Source of the DNA: Maricaulaceae bacterium EIL42A08
GTDB lineage: Bacteria > Pseudomonadota > Alphaproteobacteria > Caulobacterales > Maricaulaceae
DNA length: 64,000 bases
Assembly: GCA_024178355.1 (NCBI GenBank)
Contig: JAMZNZ010000003.1
Span: 328,527-392,526, forward strand
Direction: 5' to 3'
The translations under genes were made by a program, and so were the position numbers. The stretch's first letter is position 1; the number at the start of each line of letters is the position of its first letter. Positions 51,018 to 62,006 of the stretch are shown here, piece by piece. The notes below the pieces were generated by a model. The model saw nothing but the letters and a program-made list of their open reading frames with translations, searched no databases and was not told where the DNA came from.

Positions 51018-52604
51018 TTATTGCGCTGTATCGATGGATTTCTGGTTCGTCAGCTTTGCTGAGACGGCCAGCAGTCTGTCCAGGTCAAATGGCTTGGTGA
51101 CATAGGCATCAACGCCTGCATCGCGGGCGCTTTGTGCCGCGCCAACAAGGGCATGTGCGGTCAGCATCAGGATGGGGGTCTTGCGCAGGTCAGCCTCTTT
51201 TTCTTCTGCACGGATCTGAGCCACAGCTTCCTCACCGCTCATTCCGGGCATTTGTCGGTCCATAATGATCAGGTCGTAGGTGTTGTCGCGCCAGTGCTCC
51301 AGTCCGGGTTCGGCTTGCTCGGCCGTGTCCACATCCCAGCCATTGAGCGTCATTGCTTCAGCAACGACCTCGCGATTGATGGCATTATCCTCGATAACCA
51401 GAACCTTGCGCCGGGACGGAGCTGGCACTTCCTCGATCGCTGTCTCGACAGCGGGACGGGCACCCTCCGCTTCAACGGCCGGCAAGGTCACAGTAAATTG
51501 CGCACCGCCTTCGCTCGCGCGCCCGACATCGATGCGCCCGCCAGCAGCGCCCACCAGATCCTTGACGATGGCCAGACCAAGCCCCGTCCCGCCATGGGCT
51601 CTGGTGTAGGAGCTGTCACCCTGACGGAAGCGATCGAAAATGATCTCATACTGATCTTCAGGTATGCCGGGGCCCGTATCCCGCACCTCAAAAACGAGCT
51701 TGTTGCGCGTAATCTGGCTGGTCAGAACGACTTTGCCGGTCTCGGTAAACTTGGTCGCGTTTCCGGCCAGATTGATCAGCACCTGGCGCATGCGTCTTGG
51801 ATCCAGCAGGCAGGGCGTGTCCGAGCCGGGGCCGGGGTGAAGCTCTACCGTGAGACCCTTTTGAACGCTGACGCCGCGCACAGCTTGGGCGGCGGCTTCG
51901 ATAAGGGATCTGGGTGTAGTGGGAAGCGGCTCCAGCTTCAGCTGGCCAGCTTCAATACGCGATAGATCAAGAACGTCCTCAATCAGCCCCAGAAGAGACT
52001 GACCTGACCCGATGATGGTTTCGACGGCGTTGCGCTGGCGCGCATCAAGCTCGGTCAGTTTCAGGACCTGCGCCATCCCCAGCACACCATTCAGCGGTGT
52101 TCGGATTTCATGGCTCATATTGGCCAGGAATTCTGACTTCAGCCTATTTGCGGCATCTGCCGATGCTCTGGCCTGACGCAGGGCGTCTGCATCGGCCACG
52201 TGTTGGGTGACATCGCGCTGAACCGCGACCCAGTAGTGATACCAGCCGCCCTCGTCGGCGATAGGTTTGATGTCCAGCTCAACCCAAAAGGGCTCCCCAT
52301 CCTTGGTGTAATTCTTCAGGGTTTCGCGAATGGGCCGCCAGTTTTTCAGATTGTCGCGAATCCGTGCGCGTGTATCAGGGCAGGTGTCCGGGCCTTGCAG
52401 GATGCGCGGCGTCTGGCCAATTGCCTCCAGCGGTGTGTAGCCGGTCATTTCGGTGAAGGCGCGATTGACCCAGACCATACGCGGACCAGGAATATCAACA
52501 GGTTCGGCCTCTGTAATGACGACAGCATCGCGGACGTGATCGCCAAGATCGCCAGCAACTTTCGATAGGCCCATAAGTTGATTCTCTACAGTAAATGTAT
52601 TCAT
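51018..52604 (-). CDS. PAS-containing hybrid histidine kinase
   Basis: A 528-residue soluble kinase. Domains: PAS/LOV-like (about 25-140), HisKA with FLANMSHEIRTPLNGVLGM (about 160-225), HATPase_c (DTGPGIPEDQYEIIFDRFRQ, GGTGLGLAIVKDL) and a C-terminal receiver (about 405-520) with VLVIEDNAINREV, phosphoacceptor Asp in LIIMDRQMPGMSG and a Lys in VTKPFDLDRL. The PAS core has TPRILQGPDTCPDTR: it is LOV-like but the photoactive cysteine position is proline, so it should not sense light by flavin adduct. ATG at 52604. Confidence 0.92.
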   Translation of the reverse strand: MNTFTVENQLMGLSKVAGDLGDHVRDAVVITEAEPVDIPGPRMVWVNRAFTEMTGYTPLEAIGQTPRILQGPDTCPDTRARIRDNLKNWRPIRETLKNYTKDGEPFWVELDIKPIADEGGWYHYWVAVQRDVTQHVADADALRQARASADAANRLKSEFLANMSHEIRTPLNGVLGMAQVLKLTELDARQRNAVETIIGSGQSLLGLIEDVLDLSRIEAGQLKLEPLPTTPRSLIEAAAQAVRGVSVQKGLTVELHPGPGSDTPCLLDPRRMRQVLINLAGNATKFTETGKVVLTSQITRNKLVFEVRDTGPGIPEDQYEIIFDRFRQGDSSYTRAHGGTGLGLAIVKDLVGAAGGRIDVGRASEGGAQFTVTLPAVEAEGARPAVETAIEEVPAPSRRKVLVIEDNAINREVVAEAMTLNGWDVDTAEQAEPGLEHWRDNTYDLIIMDRQMPGMSGEEAVAQIRAEEKEADLRKTPILMLTAHALVGAAQSARDAGVDAYVTKPFDLDRLLAVSAKLTNQKSIDTAQ

Positions 52605-52637
52605 CAAACATACAGGATGGATCGAACAGGGCCAGTT

Positions 52638-53282
52638 TTATGTGTCTTGAGGGGTGTTTTTTACTCGCCGCAAGGTCAGGTTTATCCGTCCCGGGCGCCA
52701 ATCCCGCGGCAGCAGGGTCGAGCTTTCAGGATAGATGCGATCTACGCCGTGATGGCAGCGGCGACTATTGCCACCGAGAACGACCACATCACCCGATGAG
52801 AGCACAAAGGATCGTGTCGGATCGCTTCGGTTCGGCCCTCCAAGGCGAAAGCGCGCCTTGTCCCCCAGTGATATCGAGACGACGGGTGCATATTTTGCAT
52901 CTTCGTCGGCATCCACATGCAGCCCCATGCGCGCCCCGGGTCCATACCAGTTGATCAGGCAGGCTTCAGGCGGTGCGGGCCAGCCTCCCACTTCATCCCA
53001 CAGGTCCAGCAGCGATGGCGGCATGGGCCTGAACGGTGTGCCTGTTTTTGGGTGGTTGGGTTCATAGCGATAGCCCTGCCGGTCACTGACCCAGCCCAGG
53101 GGCCCAAAATTGCTCATCTTTACAGAGAGCGGCTGACCGGTGCGCGGCATGGTCGGCTGGTAAAGTGGATGGGTTTTGAAGCTATCGAGCACCGCGTCCA
53201 CGAGCGCGCGCTGGGACGCGACATCAAAATAGCCGGGAAGAAGCTTGAAGCCATCAGGCTGGATGAAGGGTGTGCGGGACAT
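52638..53282 (-). CDS. alkB: alpha-ketoglutarate-dependent dioxygenase AlkB
   Basis: A 214-residue Fe(II)/2-oxoglutarate enzyme that reverses N1-methyladenine and N3-methylcytosine damage. Seen: ACLINWYGPGARMGLHVDAD with the HxD pair, VSISLGDKARFRLGG, SGDVVVLGGNSRRCHHGVDR (third metal His and 2OG-binding region) and GRINLTLRRV. The start MSRTPFIQP at 53282 is used. An Ada-like methyltransferase is encoded elsewhere in the window, so both alkylation-repair routes are present. Confidence 0.93.
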   Translation of the reverse strand: MSRTPFIQPDGFKLLPGYFDVASQRALVDAVLDSFKTHPLYQPTMPRTGQPLSVKMSNFGPLGWVSDRQGYRYEPNHPKTGTPFRPMPPSLLDLWDEVGGWPAPPEACLINWYGPGARMGLHVDADEDAKYAPVVSISLGDKARFRLGGPNRSDPTRSFVLSSGDVVVLGGNSRRCHHGVDRIYPESSTLLPRDWRPGRINLTLRRVKNTPQDT

Positions 53283-53330
53283 GATGTCATATCTAGGCCC
53301 ATTGGTGCCCAATTTGAATCCACCCCAGCC

Positions 53331-53359
53331 CTTGCACCCTTCTCCTCGCCTTCCTAAAT
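53331..53359 (+). promoter_or_regulatory. dnaK: candidate heat-shock (RpoH) promoter for dnaK
   Basis: CTTG (53331-53334), an 18-base spacer and CCTAAAT (53353-53359) resemble the alphaproteobacterial RpoH pattern (CTTG-N17/18-CYTAT). It lies 180 bases before the dnaK start. There is no CIRCE repeat. Consensus match only. Confidence 0.35.
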
Positions 53360-53540
53360 CGCACTCAGACTACGCGACCATCACGGATGCGTGAAGTTTC
53401 GATCATTAAAAGCCGGGGCCGGGTCGGTTCCAGCGATGTTGAACACAAGGCAAACACCGGGAGGTGGATTTAAGTCGGTTTGAGTGCGCTACGGGCCCCA
53501 AGCTGATCCCCACTTCGCCGCAAGAAGGAGAGTAAGTCCG

Positions 53541-55475
<1,935 letters not shown>

Positions 55476-55505
55476 CCGCTCTTGTCGCTGATCGATCAAG
55501 ACCTG

Positions 55506-55535
55506 CGGCCCCGTCCCGTCCTTGGGGTGGGGCCG
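55506..55535 (+). terminator. terminator-like hairpin between dnaK and dnaJ
   Basis: CGGCCCC (55506-55512) and GGGGCCG (55529-55535) form a stem with a partly paired inner loop, followed by TTTCATTT. A partial terminator here would give less dnaJ than dnaK, a common pattern. Confidence 0.7.
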
Positions 55536-55589
55536 TTTCATTTATGACCTGATTTAGCCGATTTCGGCAGATGAACGCGGGCACATCCC

Positions 55590-56774
55590 ATGAGCAAGCG
55601 CGATTATTATGAAGTTCTGGGCGTCGAGAAGGGCGCTGACGCGAAGGCCATCAAGTCGGCCTATCGCAAGCTGGCGATGAAATATCATCCAGACCAGAAC
55701 CCTGACGACGCTGAAGCCGAAGCCAAGTTCAAGGAAGTCGGCGAGGCTTACTCTGTTCTGTCGGACGAGCAGAAGCGATCGGCGTATGACCGCATGGGCC
55801 ACGCCGCCTTTCAACAGGGCGGCGGCGCAGGCGCGGGCGGCTTTGGGGCGCGCGGCGGCGCTTCGGCAGCCGATTTTGCTGACATTTTCGAGCAGGTCTT
55901 CGGCGATGCTTTTGGCATGGGCGGTGGTCGCCGGGGCGGGCGTCGCAATGGTCCGGCTCGCGGCTCTGACCTGCGCTATGACATGGATATCACGCTTGAA
56001 GAGGCCTTCCACGGAAAGGACGCCACCATCCAGGTGCCCACCACCGTGTCCTGTGATCACTGTGGTGGTGACGGGGCCGAACCGGGGACGAGCGTGACCA
56101 CCTGCGAAACCTGTTCCGGCGTCGGTCGCATTCGGCGAACCCAGGGCTTTTTCACCATGGAGCAGACCTGTCCGACTTGTGGCGGGCGCGGCTCCTACGT
56201 CGAAACGCCGTGCACCAAATGTGATGGCGTGGGCAATGTGCGCGAGCGCCGTGAGCTGCGCGTGCAAATCCCGCCGGGCGTGGAAGATGGCATGCGAATC
56301 CGTCTGGCTGGTGAAGGTGAGGCGGGCTCGCGCGGTGGGCCGCGGGGGGACCTGTACATCTTCGTGTCCGTGCGAGGCCATGAGATCTTCGAGCGCGACG
56401 GGCCGAACCTGTACTGCCGGGCCCCGGTTCCCATGACGACCGCTGCGCTGGGTGGCACCATCGAAGCGCCCACCATTGATGGCGGCAAGGTCTCCATAAA
56501 GGTGCCCGAAGGCACCCAGACCGGAGAGCGCATGCGCCTTCGCCAGAAGGGTATGGCGCGTCTGAATACCGGCGGCGCACGCGGCGACATGTATGTCGAA
56601 TTCTTCGTTGAAACTCCGCGTCGCATGACCGACCGCCAGAAAGAACTTCTTGAGGAGTTCTGCGAAATCTCCGGCGATGGATGCCATCCCGAAAGCGATG
56701 GTTTTCTTGGCAAGGTCAAACGCTTCTGGGAAGACGTCCGCGGCGAGGATGACGACGGGCGACGAACGCAGTAA
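55590..56774 (+). CDS. dnaJ: chaperone protein DnaJ (Hsp40)
   Basis: A 394-residue co-chaperone. J-domain with HPD in [10 protein letters not shown]; a glycine-rich linker ([14 protein letters not shown]); four CxxCxGxG zinc repeats ([32 protein letters not shown]) at about residues 150-220; C-terminal substrate domain with [20 protein letters not shown]. Full type I DnaJ. Follows dnaK on the same strand. Confidence 0.98.
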   Translation: MSKRDYYEVLGVEKGADAKAIKSAYRKLAMKYHPDQNPDDAEAEAKFKEVGEAYSVLSDEQKRSAYDRMGHAAFQQGGGAGAGGFGARGGASAADFADIFEQVFGDAFGMGGGRRGGRRNGPARGSDLRYDMDITLEEAFHGKDATIQVPTTVSCDHCGGDGAEPGTSVTTCETCSGVGRIRRTQGFFTMEQTCPTCGGRGSYVETPCTKCDGVGNVRERRELRVQIPPGVEDGMRIRLAGEGEAGSRGGPRGDLYIFVSVRGHEIFERDGPNLYCRAPVPMTTAALGGTIEAPTIDGGKVSIKVPEGTQTGERMRLRQKGMARLNTGGARGDMYVEFFVETPRRMTDRQKELLEEFCEISGDGCHPESDGFLGKVKRFWEDVRGEDDDGRRTQ

Positions 56775-56850
56775 TTGCCGTTATTTTATCTCTTGTTCAC
56801 CGTGTCAGTGGCGTATTCACTATATAGGTCAGGGCTTGAGGTGATTTGAC

Positions 56851-57663
56851 GTGGCTGAAATTCTCAAAGCATGTGTCAGCGGTGTTTCCGGGCGCCTTGG
56901 CCGCGCCATTGCCGCTGAGCTGATCCGGCGCGGCGATACCGAGCTGGTGGGCGGCATGGTCAGCTCTGACTCCGCCTATCTTGAAACCGACCTCGGCGAG
57001 CTTGCCGGCAGTGGATTTCTGGGCGTGTCGACCTGTGTGTCGCTGGAAGATGCCTCTCGCGATGCGGACGTCGTCATCGATGCGTCTGCGCCCCACGTGA
57101 CGGCGGCCATTGCCGAGCGGCTGTCGGCGGCTGGTGGTCCTGCGCTTGCTACCGGGGTTACTGGCTTTGATGCCGAGCAGGAAGACGCCCTCAAGGCGGC
57201 AGCTAATGGTTTTGCCCTGCTGCAGGCCAGCAATTTCTCACTCGGGGTCGCGGTGGTGGAGCGCCTGATCGCCGATGCGGCAGCGCGCCTCGCCAGTGAG
57301 CATTATGATCTTGAGATCAATGAGGCGCATCACAAGCACAAGGTCGACGCCCCGTCAGGCACCGCCCTGACCCTGGGCAAGGCGGCGGCGGCTGCGCGCG
57401 GTGATGATTTTGACCGGGTTGCGCTTTACGAACGCCCGCGAACCGGGGAGCGTCGCTCGGTCGGCGCGATCGGCTTTACGGCTGTGCGTGGTGGGGGTGT
57501 CGTTGGCGAACATACCGCCCGCTTCCTTGCCGATGCGGAGGAAATCACGGTTGGGCATCGCGCCTTTGATCGCGTGATCTTCGCCCGCGGCGCGGTTGAG
57601 GCGGCGCGCTGGCTGAAAGGCCAGCCACCGGGTCATTACACCATGCAGGACGTGATCGCGTGA
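56851..57663 (+). CDS. dapB: 4-hydroxy-tetrahydrodipicolinate reductase
   Basis: A 270-residue NAD(P)H-dependent enzyme of lysine and diaminopimelate synthesis. The nucleotide loop is VSGVSGRLGRAIAAELI; the central ATGVTGFDAEQE, FSLGVAVVERL and the catalytic EAHHKHKVDAPSGTAL (His-His-x-x-Lys-x-Asp-x-Pro-Ser-Gly-Thr) follow, ending SLP-type VGEHTARFLADAEEI. GTG start. It follows dnaJ after 76 bases, an arrangement common in Alphaproteobacteria. Confidence 0.97.
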   Translation: MAEILKACVSGVSGRLGRAIAAELIRRGDTELVGGMVSSDSAYLETDLGELAGSGFLGVSTCVSLEDASRDADVVIDASAPHVTAAIAERLSAAGGPALATGVTGFDAEQEDALKAAANGFALLQASNFSLGVAVVERLIADAAARLASEHYDLEINEAHHKHKVDAPSGTALTLGKAAAAARGDDFDRVALYERPRTGERRSVGAIGFTAVRGGGVVGEHTARFLADAEEITVGHRAFDRVIFARGAVEAARWLKGQPPGHYTMQDVIA

Positions 57664-58712
57664 CCTCAGCCGCTGGCACGAATGGCAGTGAGCACAGGCC
57701 TTTGATGGAAGTGCGGCTGCACGCGCTGTCTCCGCTACCGCCTGTCCTCACTGGCCTTTGCATCAGCATGCTTCTGTTCGGGAGCTATTTCCTTCTGGCC
57801 AGTCTGGTGGGCCAGCCCGTGATTCGAATGACGCCAGAGGGCGCTCAGTTTGATAGTGCCTCGTGGGCCGCCTTCGTAATGTCGTTGGTGTTTGCTGCCG
57901 CGCTGACCATGCCCGCGATTTCACAGATTCAGTGGCAGGCAGCCTTGCCTGAACTGTCGGCTGTTCTCGATGAAGTCGGTCAGCAAAAAGCTGAGGCCAT
58001 GGCTCAAGGGTCACCAAAGGCGCGATGGATCGAAGCGGTCATAGCCTTTGCCTGCGGCGCGCTCGGCGGGCTTCTGGTGAATACCTGGCTGTCAGACATC
58101 GGCTCTATAACCCTGGAGGAATATTTTCTGTCTGTGCGGCCGTGGTTTGATGTGGCCAACCCGGTGCTCTTCGGGTTGGGCGGACGGGCCGCTCAAATGC
58201 TGATGCGTGAGGAACGCGATTTTGCCGCGCTCATTGACCGCCACCTTCAGGTCAACCTTGCCGGCCTTGACCAAAATTTTGTGTTCGGTCGCCTGGCGCT
58301 CAGGGGCGCGTTGTCCTGGATGGTGATGACCGGGATCATCCTGCTCTTCTTCGTTGAATCTGCGCCGGTGCCGGTATCGGTTGGTGCGGTCGGTCTCGCT
58401 CTGCTGGCGGCCGGTTATGTCTTTGCTTCGAGCGTCGGGCCGGTTGTGCGTAAATGTACAATCGTTCGTGACGAGGCCGTGACGGAGGTTCGTGAAACCA
58501 TCGCTCTGGCCGGCCAAAAAGCCCTCCGCGGTGAAGCACCACCAGTCGCTTTGAGTGAATTGACAGCCTACGAGACCTGGCTTGAAAAGCAGCCTGTCTG
58601 GCCGATTTCTGCGCCGATTACACGGCGGCTCGCGCTATATGGTTTGATCCCGATCCTGGCATGGTTCGGGGCAGCCGCAGCCGAGCTTGTCCTTGAAGGG
58701 CTGACAGCCTAG
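57660..58712 (+). CDS. membrane protein of unknown function
   Basis: A 350-residue membrane protein that overlaps the dapB stop in GTGA, so it is probably co-translated. Hydrophobic segments at about 25-45, 62-82, 116-135, 222-240 and 245-265, and one near the C-terminus (YGLIPILAWFGAAAAELV). The region between contains long charged helices (FAALIDRHLQVNLAGLDQNF). A start at MEVRLHAL, 15 codons later, is possible. No family or motif recognised. Its stop overlaps the convergent gene's stop in CTAG. Confidence 0.6.
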   Translation: MTSAAGTNGSEHRPLMEVRLHALSPLPPVLTGLCISMLLFGSYFLLASLVGQPVIRMTPEGAQFDSASWAAFVMSLVFAAALTMPAISQIQWQAALPELSAVLDEVGQQKAEAMAQGSPKARWIEAVIAFACGALGGLLVNTWLSDIGSITLEEYFLSVRPWFDVANPVLFGLGGRAAQMLMREERDFAALIDRHLQVNLAGLDQNFVFGRLALRGALSWMVMTGIILLFFVESAPVPVSVGAVGLALLAAGYVFASSVGPVVRKCTIVRDEAVTEVRETIALAGQKALRGEAPPVALSELTAYETWLEKQPVWPISAPITRRLALYGLIPILAWFGAAAAELVLEGLTA

Positions 58713-59020
58713 GCCGCAGCAAACAAATCCATTTGTTTGAGATCAAAATCCACGGGCCGCGCGTTTGGGGCCAGCGCTGGCTTGCGGCGCGACAAGGTGC
58801 GAGACGGCGGTGGCGCTACAACGGCTTCGCCGACGTGGACGCTAAGACCCAGCTCACTGGCCTTGGAACGGATAGCCGCATCCGGGCGGCCAAGCTTTAA
58901 GCTGATCAGGCGCAGGGGTGCGCCGCGTCGTGCCAGCATGCGCAGCAGGGCGAGGTCCTCGCGCCGCCAGCGCTTACCGGCATTGCGCGTATAACCTTGG
59001 GTGTTCTGACGTTCTGTCAT
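58709..59020 (-). CDS. small putative DNA-binding protein
   Basis: A 103-residue basic protein. The start TERQNTQGYTRNAGKRWRRE and RLISLKLGRPDAAIRSKASE resemble a SANT/Myb-like or GcrA-like helix-turn-helix; the C-terminal half is proline/arginine-rich and disordered. Identification by pattern only. Convergent with the membrane protein gene, with overlapping stops. Confidence 0.6.
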   Translation of the reverse strand: MTERQNTQGYTRNAGKRWRREDLALLRMLARRGAPLRLISLKLGRPDAAIRSKASELGLSVHVGEAVVAPPPSRTLSRRKPALAPNARPVDFDLKQMDLFAAA

Positions 59021-59445
59021 GGTTCACTCCATGTCTCGATATTCAGAACATAGGTAGAACATTGAACCCTGTCAACGATGTTTTTGTTTTGTTCTCATTT
59101 TTCTGTTCTCTGGAACGTTAGTTCCGTCGGGTCCTCGCTAGCTGCGAGCAGGCTCGCTCACGCTGCGGGCGGCTATTCGCCTTGCGAGCGCTCCGCGCTC
59201 GGGCAGTCTAGATTTTCTTCCAATCACCCGTCATCCCCCGGCTTGTCCGGGGGATCCATTCTGTGACGGCCGAGTCTGTTCCAGCCCAACCGGCATGGGT
59301 GGCCCGGCTAAACCGGGCCATGACAGGAATAAGGTGAATAACTCAAGTCTACGAGCCCACCGGGCTCGCGAGGGCGACCGCCCGCCCGCAGCGTCAGCGA
59401 GGACCGACCGACCGGATGGGGGGGAGGACAGGAAAACCGTCCCCC
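59021..59445. other. gene-free gap with composite palindromic repeat
   Basis: This 425-base gap separates the small DNA-binding protein gene from glyoxalase I. It holds an AT-rich start (59021-59115) and then a nested repeat of about 290 bases. No gene, promoter or RNA recognised apart from the repeats. Confidence 0.5.
59125..59413. repeat. nested inverted-repeat element
   Basis: Outer arms at about 59125-59202 and 59352-59413 are imperfect inverted repeats sharing TCCTCGCT, GACGCTGCGGGCGG/CACGCTGCGGGCGG-like, and GCGAGC blocks. Inside lie two REP-like palindromes, one starting CGTCATCCCCCGGCTTGTCC and one ending CGGGCCATGACAGG. The inner part relates to the repeat at 14085-14159. Confidence 0.6.
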
Positions 59446-59913
59446 TTACCAGCTGCCTTCGTTTTCCATGCTGGCCCAGGGCTCTGCGGCGTCGAGTGGT
59501 TCGCCGTCCTGCAGAAGCTCGATGGAGATACCGTCCGGTGATTTTACAAAGGCCATGCGCCCGTCGCGGGGTGGGCGATGGATTGTGTAGCCCATGCCCT
59601 GAAGGCGCGCACACAAGGCATAGATATCCTGGACACGATAGGCCATGTGACCGAAATTTCGACCGCCCGAATACTCTTCAGGATCCCAGTTATAGGTCAG
59701 CTCGATCATGGGAAGACCGGTGGGAAGCGGACCTTCGAAATCAGCCGTCAATTCAGCGCGCGCCAGATCATCGGCGGTTGCAAGGAAGATCAGGGTGAAG
59801 CGTCCCTTTTCGTTGTCGACCCGTCGAACCTCTCTCAGGCCGAGGCCTTCGCAGTAGAACTGGAGAGACGCATCAATATCGCTGATGCGCACCATGGTGT
59901 GCAGGTATTCCAT
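59446..59913 (-). CDS. gloA: lactoylglutathione lyase (glyoxalase I)
   Basis: A 155-residue VOC-fold metalloenzyme that converts the hemithioacetal of methylglyoxal and glutathione into S-lactoylglutathione. Metal ligands: His in LHTMVRISDID, Glu in IELTYNW, His in FGHMAYRV and Glu in SIELLQDG. FYCEGLGLREVRR and KSPDGISIELL are family hallmarks. The ATG at 59913 is chosen; the longer frame to 60090 runs through the next gene. Confidence 0.94.
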   Translation of the reverse strand: MEYLHTMVRISDIDASLQFYCEGLGLREVRRVDNEKGRFTLIFLATADDLARAELTADFEGPLPTGLPMIELTYNWDPEEYSGGRNFGHMAYRVQDIYALCARLQGMGYTIHRPPRDGRMAFVKSPDGISIELLQDGEPLDAAEPWASMENEGSW

Positions 59914-59941
59914 CGCAAAAATCCTTGTGGGTTGCGAGTGA

Positions 59942-60496
59942 TCAGTCTTCGGGTGTTGGGTTGGGCTTGATATTGCGCGCCCATTTTGGACGCCGTCGCC
60001 AGGCCGTGTCCTCGGGTAGAGGCTCACCGCGCGCACGCGCCAGGGCGTGATTGAACGGCTCTGGCGTGCGTTGGTGGAACAGGCGCGCAAAAGCAGCCGC
60101 CACGAAGGCCCAGATGAAGCAAAGCGCGAACATCAGCGAGAACATGTAGACATAGCCAGTCCGGCCACCCCAGTCAGGTGCGCCGTTTGCCTGCCAGATC
60201 TGTTCATAGACCATCGGTACAAGAAGGAGCGCTGCGGGGCTGACGAGCAGAACAGCAAAGGCCGCACCGAATGCGTAGAGCGTCCAGCGGGGTTGAAAGC
60301 TTGAGACATAGATCGAGACGAAGTCTTGCTGCGAGACACCCTCAATGGTGCCTGGCTTGGTCGCCTCGCGGGTCTTGTATTCATCCACGGCATCGCCGCG
60401 CAGGGCCTGAACGGCGAAAAACCACCGGCCAAGATTGATCACGCCAAAGGCGGCGATCAGACTGGCCAGGATCAGAAGAGGTGTTGGCAACGTCAT
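59942..60496 (-). CDS. membrane protein of unknown function
   Basis: A 184-residue protein with three hydrophobic segments (about 7-27, 74-97 and 115-138) and a basic, proline-rich tail. FNHALARARGEPLPEDTAW is conserved-looking but I recognise no family. It starts nine bases after the Ada-like gene ends and stops 28 bases before gloA, so these minus-strand genes may share a transcript. Confidence 0.55.
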   Translation of the reverse strand: MTLPTPLLILASLIAAFGVINLGRWFFAVQALRGDAVDEYKTREATKPGTIEGVSQQDFVSIYVSSFQPRWTLYAFGAAFAVLLVSPAALLLVPMVYEQIWQANGAPDWGGRTGYVYMFSLMFALCFIWAFVAAAFARLFHQRTPEPFNHALARARGEPLPEDTAWRRRPKWARNIKPNPTPED

Positions 60497-60505
60497 GCCC
60501 GTTAC

Positions 60506-61390
60506 TTAGCGCTTCGCAGCCTCATATGCGAGCATTGCACGCTTTCTGGGTACACCCCAGTGATATCCGGTGAGCCGTCCGTCGCTTGCAAGCACCCTGT
60601 GACAGGGGATCAGCCAGCTGATCGGGTTGGCACCCACCGCCGCGCCAACGGCTCGGCTGGCCTTGGCGGTGCACACTTCCACCGCGATATCGCGATAGCT
60701 GACGGTACGCCCTGGTGGGATGCGAAGCAGGGCGCGCCAGACCTGGCGTCGCCACGGTGTGCCGTAGAGCGCAACGGGCAGCGAGGTTTCACCTGGTCTG
60801 GCTTCGAACACGCGCCCGGCCCAGTCAGCAGCCAGAGCGTCATCGGTCTCCACGCGCGCTTCAGGGAAGCGCCGGGTCAGGTCGGCAAGCGCCTCTTCTT
60901 CCTCGCCCTCGTCTGCAAAGGCGAGGGCAGACAGTCCGCGCGGCGCAATCAGGAAAACGCCCGTGCCAAAGGGCGTTGCTGCGGTGCCAGCCTTAAAGAC
61001 CAGACCCTCGCCGCCAGATTTGGCTTCGCCCGGCGTCACAGCCTCTTCCGCGATAAAGACATCGTGCAGGCGGGAGGGGCTGGAGAGCCCGGTTTCAAGG
61101 GCAGCGTCCAGCACGCTCGCCCCATCCACCAGCAGGCTGCGCGCGCTGGCGTGGGTGAGCGCGTGGATCATCCGCTTGGGGCTGGCTCCGGTCCAACGGG
61201 TAAAGACACGCTGGAAATGATGCGGGGACAAGCCTGCTGCGTTGGACACTTCGGCCAGATCTGGATGCTCGCTCCAGTTCTCCGACAGGTAGGACAGGGC
61301 CGCGGTCATGCGCGCGTAGTCGGCTGAGCTTTCCAGCTCCGGCACCAGGTCACTTGAAGGGACGGAAAAAGATTGGGTCGTGTCACTCAT
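60506..61390 (-). CDS. Ada-like AraC-type/methylated-DNA-protein methyltransferase
   Basis: A 294-residue fusion of an AraC helix-turn-helix (LAEVSNAAGLSPHHFQRVFT, then WTGASPKRMIHALTH) and an O6-methylguanine methyltransferase domain with the acceptor cysteine in ISWLIPCHRVL and the preceding VYGTPWRRQVWRALLRIPPG (arginine finger region). The N-terminal zinc domain of classical Ada (Cys acceptor for phosphotriesters) is absent, so control by self-methylation of that cysteine is missing. The ATG at 61390 (MSDTTQSF) is chosen. It may act as repair protein plus regulator. Confidence 0.9.
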   Translation of the reverse strand: MSDTTQSFSVPSSDLVPELESSADYARMTAALSYLSENWSEHPDLAEVSNAAGLSPHHFQRVFTRWTGASPKRMIHALTHASARSLLVDGASVLDAALETGLSSPSRLHDVFIAEEAVTPGEAKSGGEGLVFKAGTAATPFGTGVFLIAPRGLSALAFADEGEEEEALADLTRRFPEARVETDDALAADWAGRVFEARPGETSLPVALYGTPWRRQVWRALLRIPPGRTVSYRDIAVEVCTAKASRAVGAAVGANPISWLIPCHRVLASDGRLTGYHWGVPRKRAMLAYEAAKR

Positions 61391-61415
61391 GGGTGCAGAT
61401 TGCCCAAGCGGGACT

Positions 61416-61979
61416 TCACGCGCCACCCGGTTCTTGCGATGCGGCAGGCTTTAGTCCGCGCCGGGCACGCTGAAGCGCGTCGCGAACCGCATCAGCCAGC
61501 GCCTCGCGCTCCTTTGGCGACAGCATGGCTCCAATAATCAGCGATTTGCCACTGGCGGTCAGGCGTGCCTGCACATCTGGTTCACCCTCACCGGCAATCT
61601 CCACACGGGTCCACGCACTGGGCAGCCGAAACGCGGTGACATGGCCAAAGGGCGTACGTCTTGCCACACGGATTTCATCGGATGTGATCTGGATAAGCTC
61701 GCGGCGTCTCCCATCACGGTAGGACAGCTTGAACGCCAGGAAGACCAGCAGCACGTCGAGCCCGAAAAAGCCAATGACCGGCCACGCGCCCAGCATCATG
61801 AACATGACCCCGCCGGAAAAACTGATCACGGCCACAGCGACCATCAGGGCATAGAAGCCGGGATTTGGGAGTGAGCGGTTGGGCCGAATTTCTGCGTCGA
61901 AATACAAGGTAGCGCCATCAGCCAGCGGCGGAGCGCTGGGGTCTGCGGGCCAGTTTTCGTAGTGCGAGCGACGTTCCAT
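61416..61979 (-). CDS. DUF2244 domain-containing membrane protein
   Basis: A 187-residue protein with two adjacent hydrophobic segments (about 45-62 and 66-82) after a polar N-terminus, then RRRELIQITSDEIRVARRTP and LSPKEREALADAVRDALQRA. This matches DUF2244, found beside cytochrome c oxidase genes or alone in alphaproteobacteria. Function unknown. The ATG at 61979 is used since the codon three positions upstream is TTG. Confidence 0.85.
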   Translation of the reverse strand: MERRSHYENWPADPSAPPLADGATLYFDAEIRPNRSLPNPGFYALMVAVAVISFSGGVMFMMLGAWPVIGFFGLDVLLVFLAFKLSYRDGRRRELIQITSDEIRVARRTPFGHVTAFRLPSAWTRVEIAGEGEPDVQARLTASGKSLIIGAMLSPKEREALADAVRDALQRARRGLKPAASQEPGGA

Positions 61980-62006
61980 GGCCGCCAAGATAATCCGGTC
62001 AGAGCT

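Noticed and set aside
55554-56687. Minus-strand frame of 377 codons opposite dnaJ
   Set aside because: Antisense shadow of dnaJ with cysteine codons explained by the zinc repeats on the other strand.
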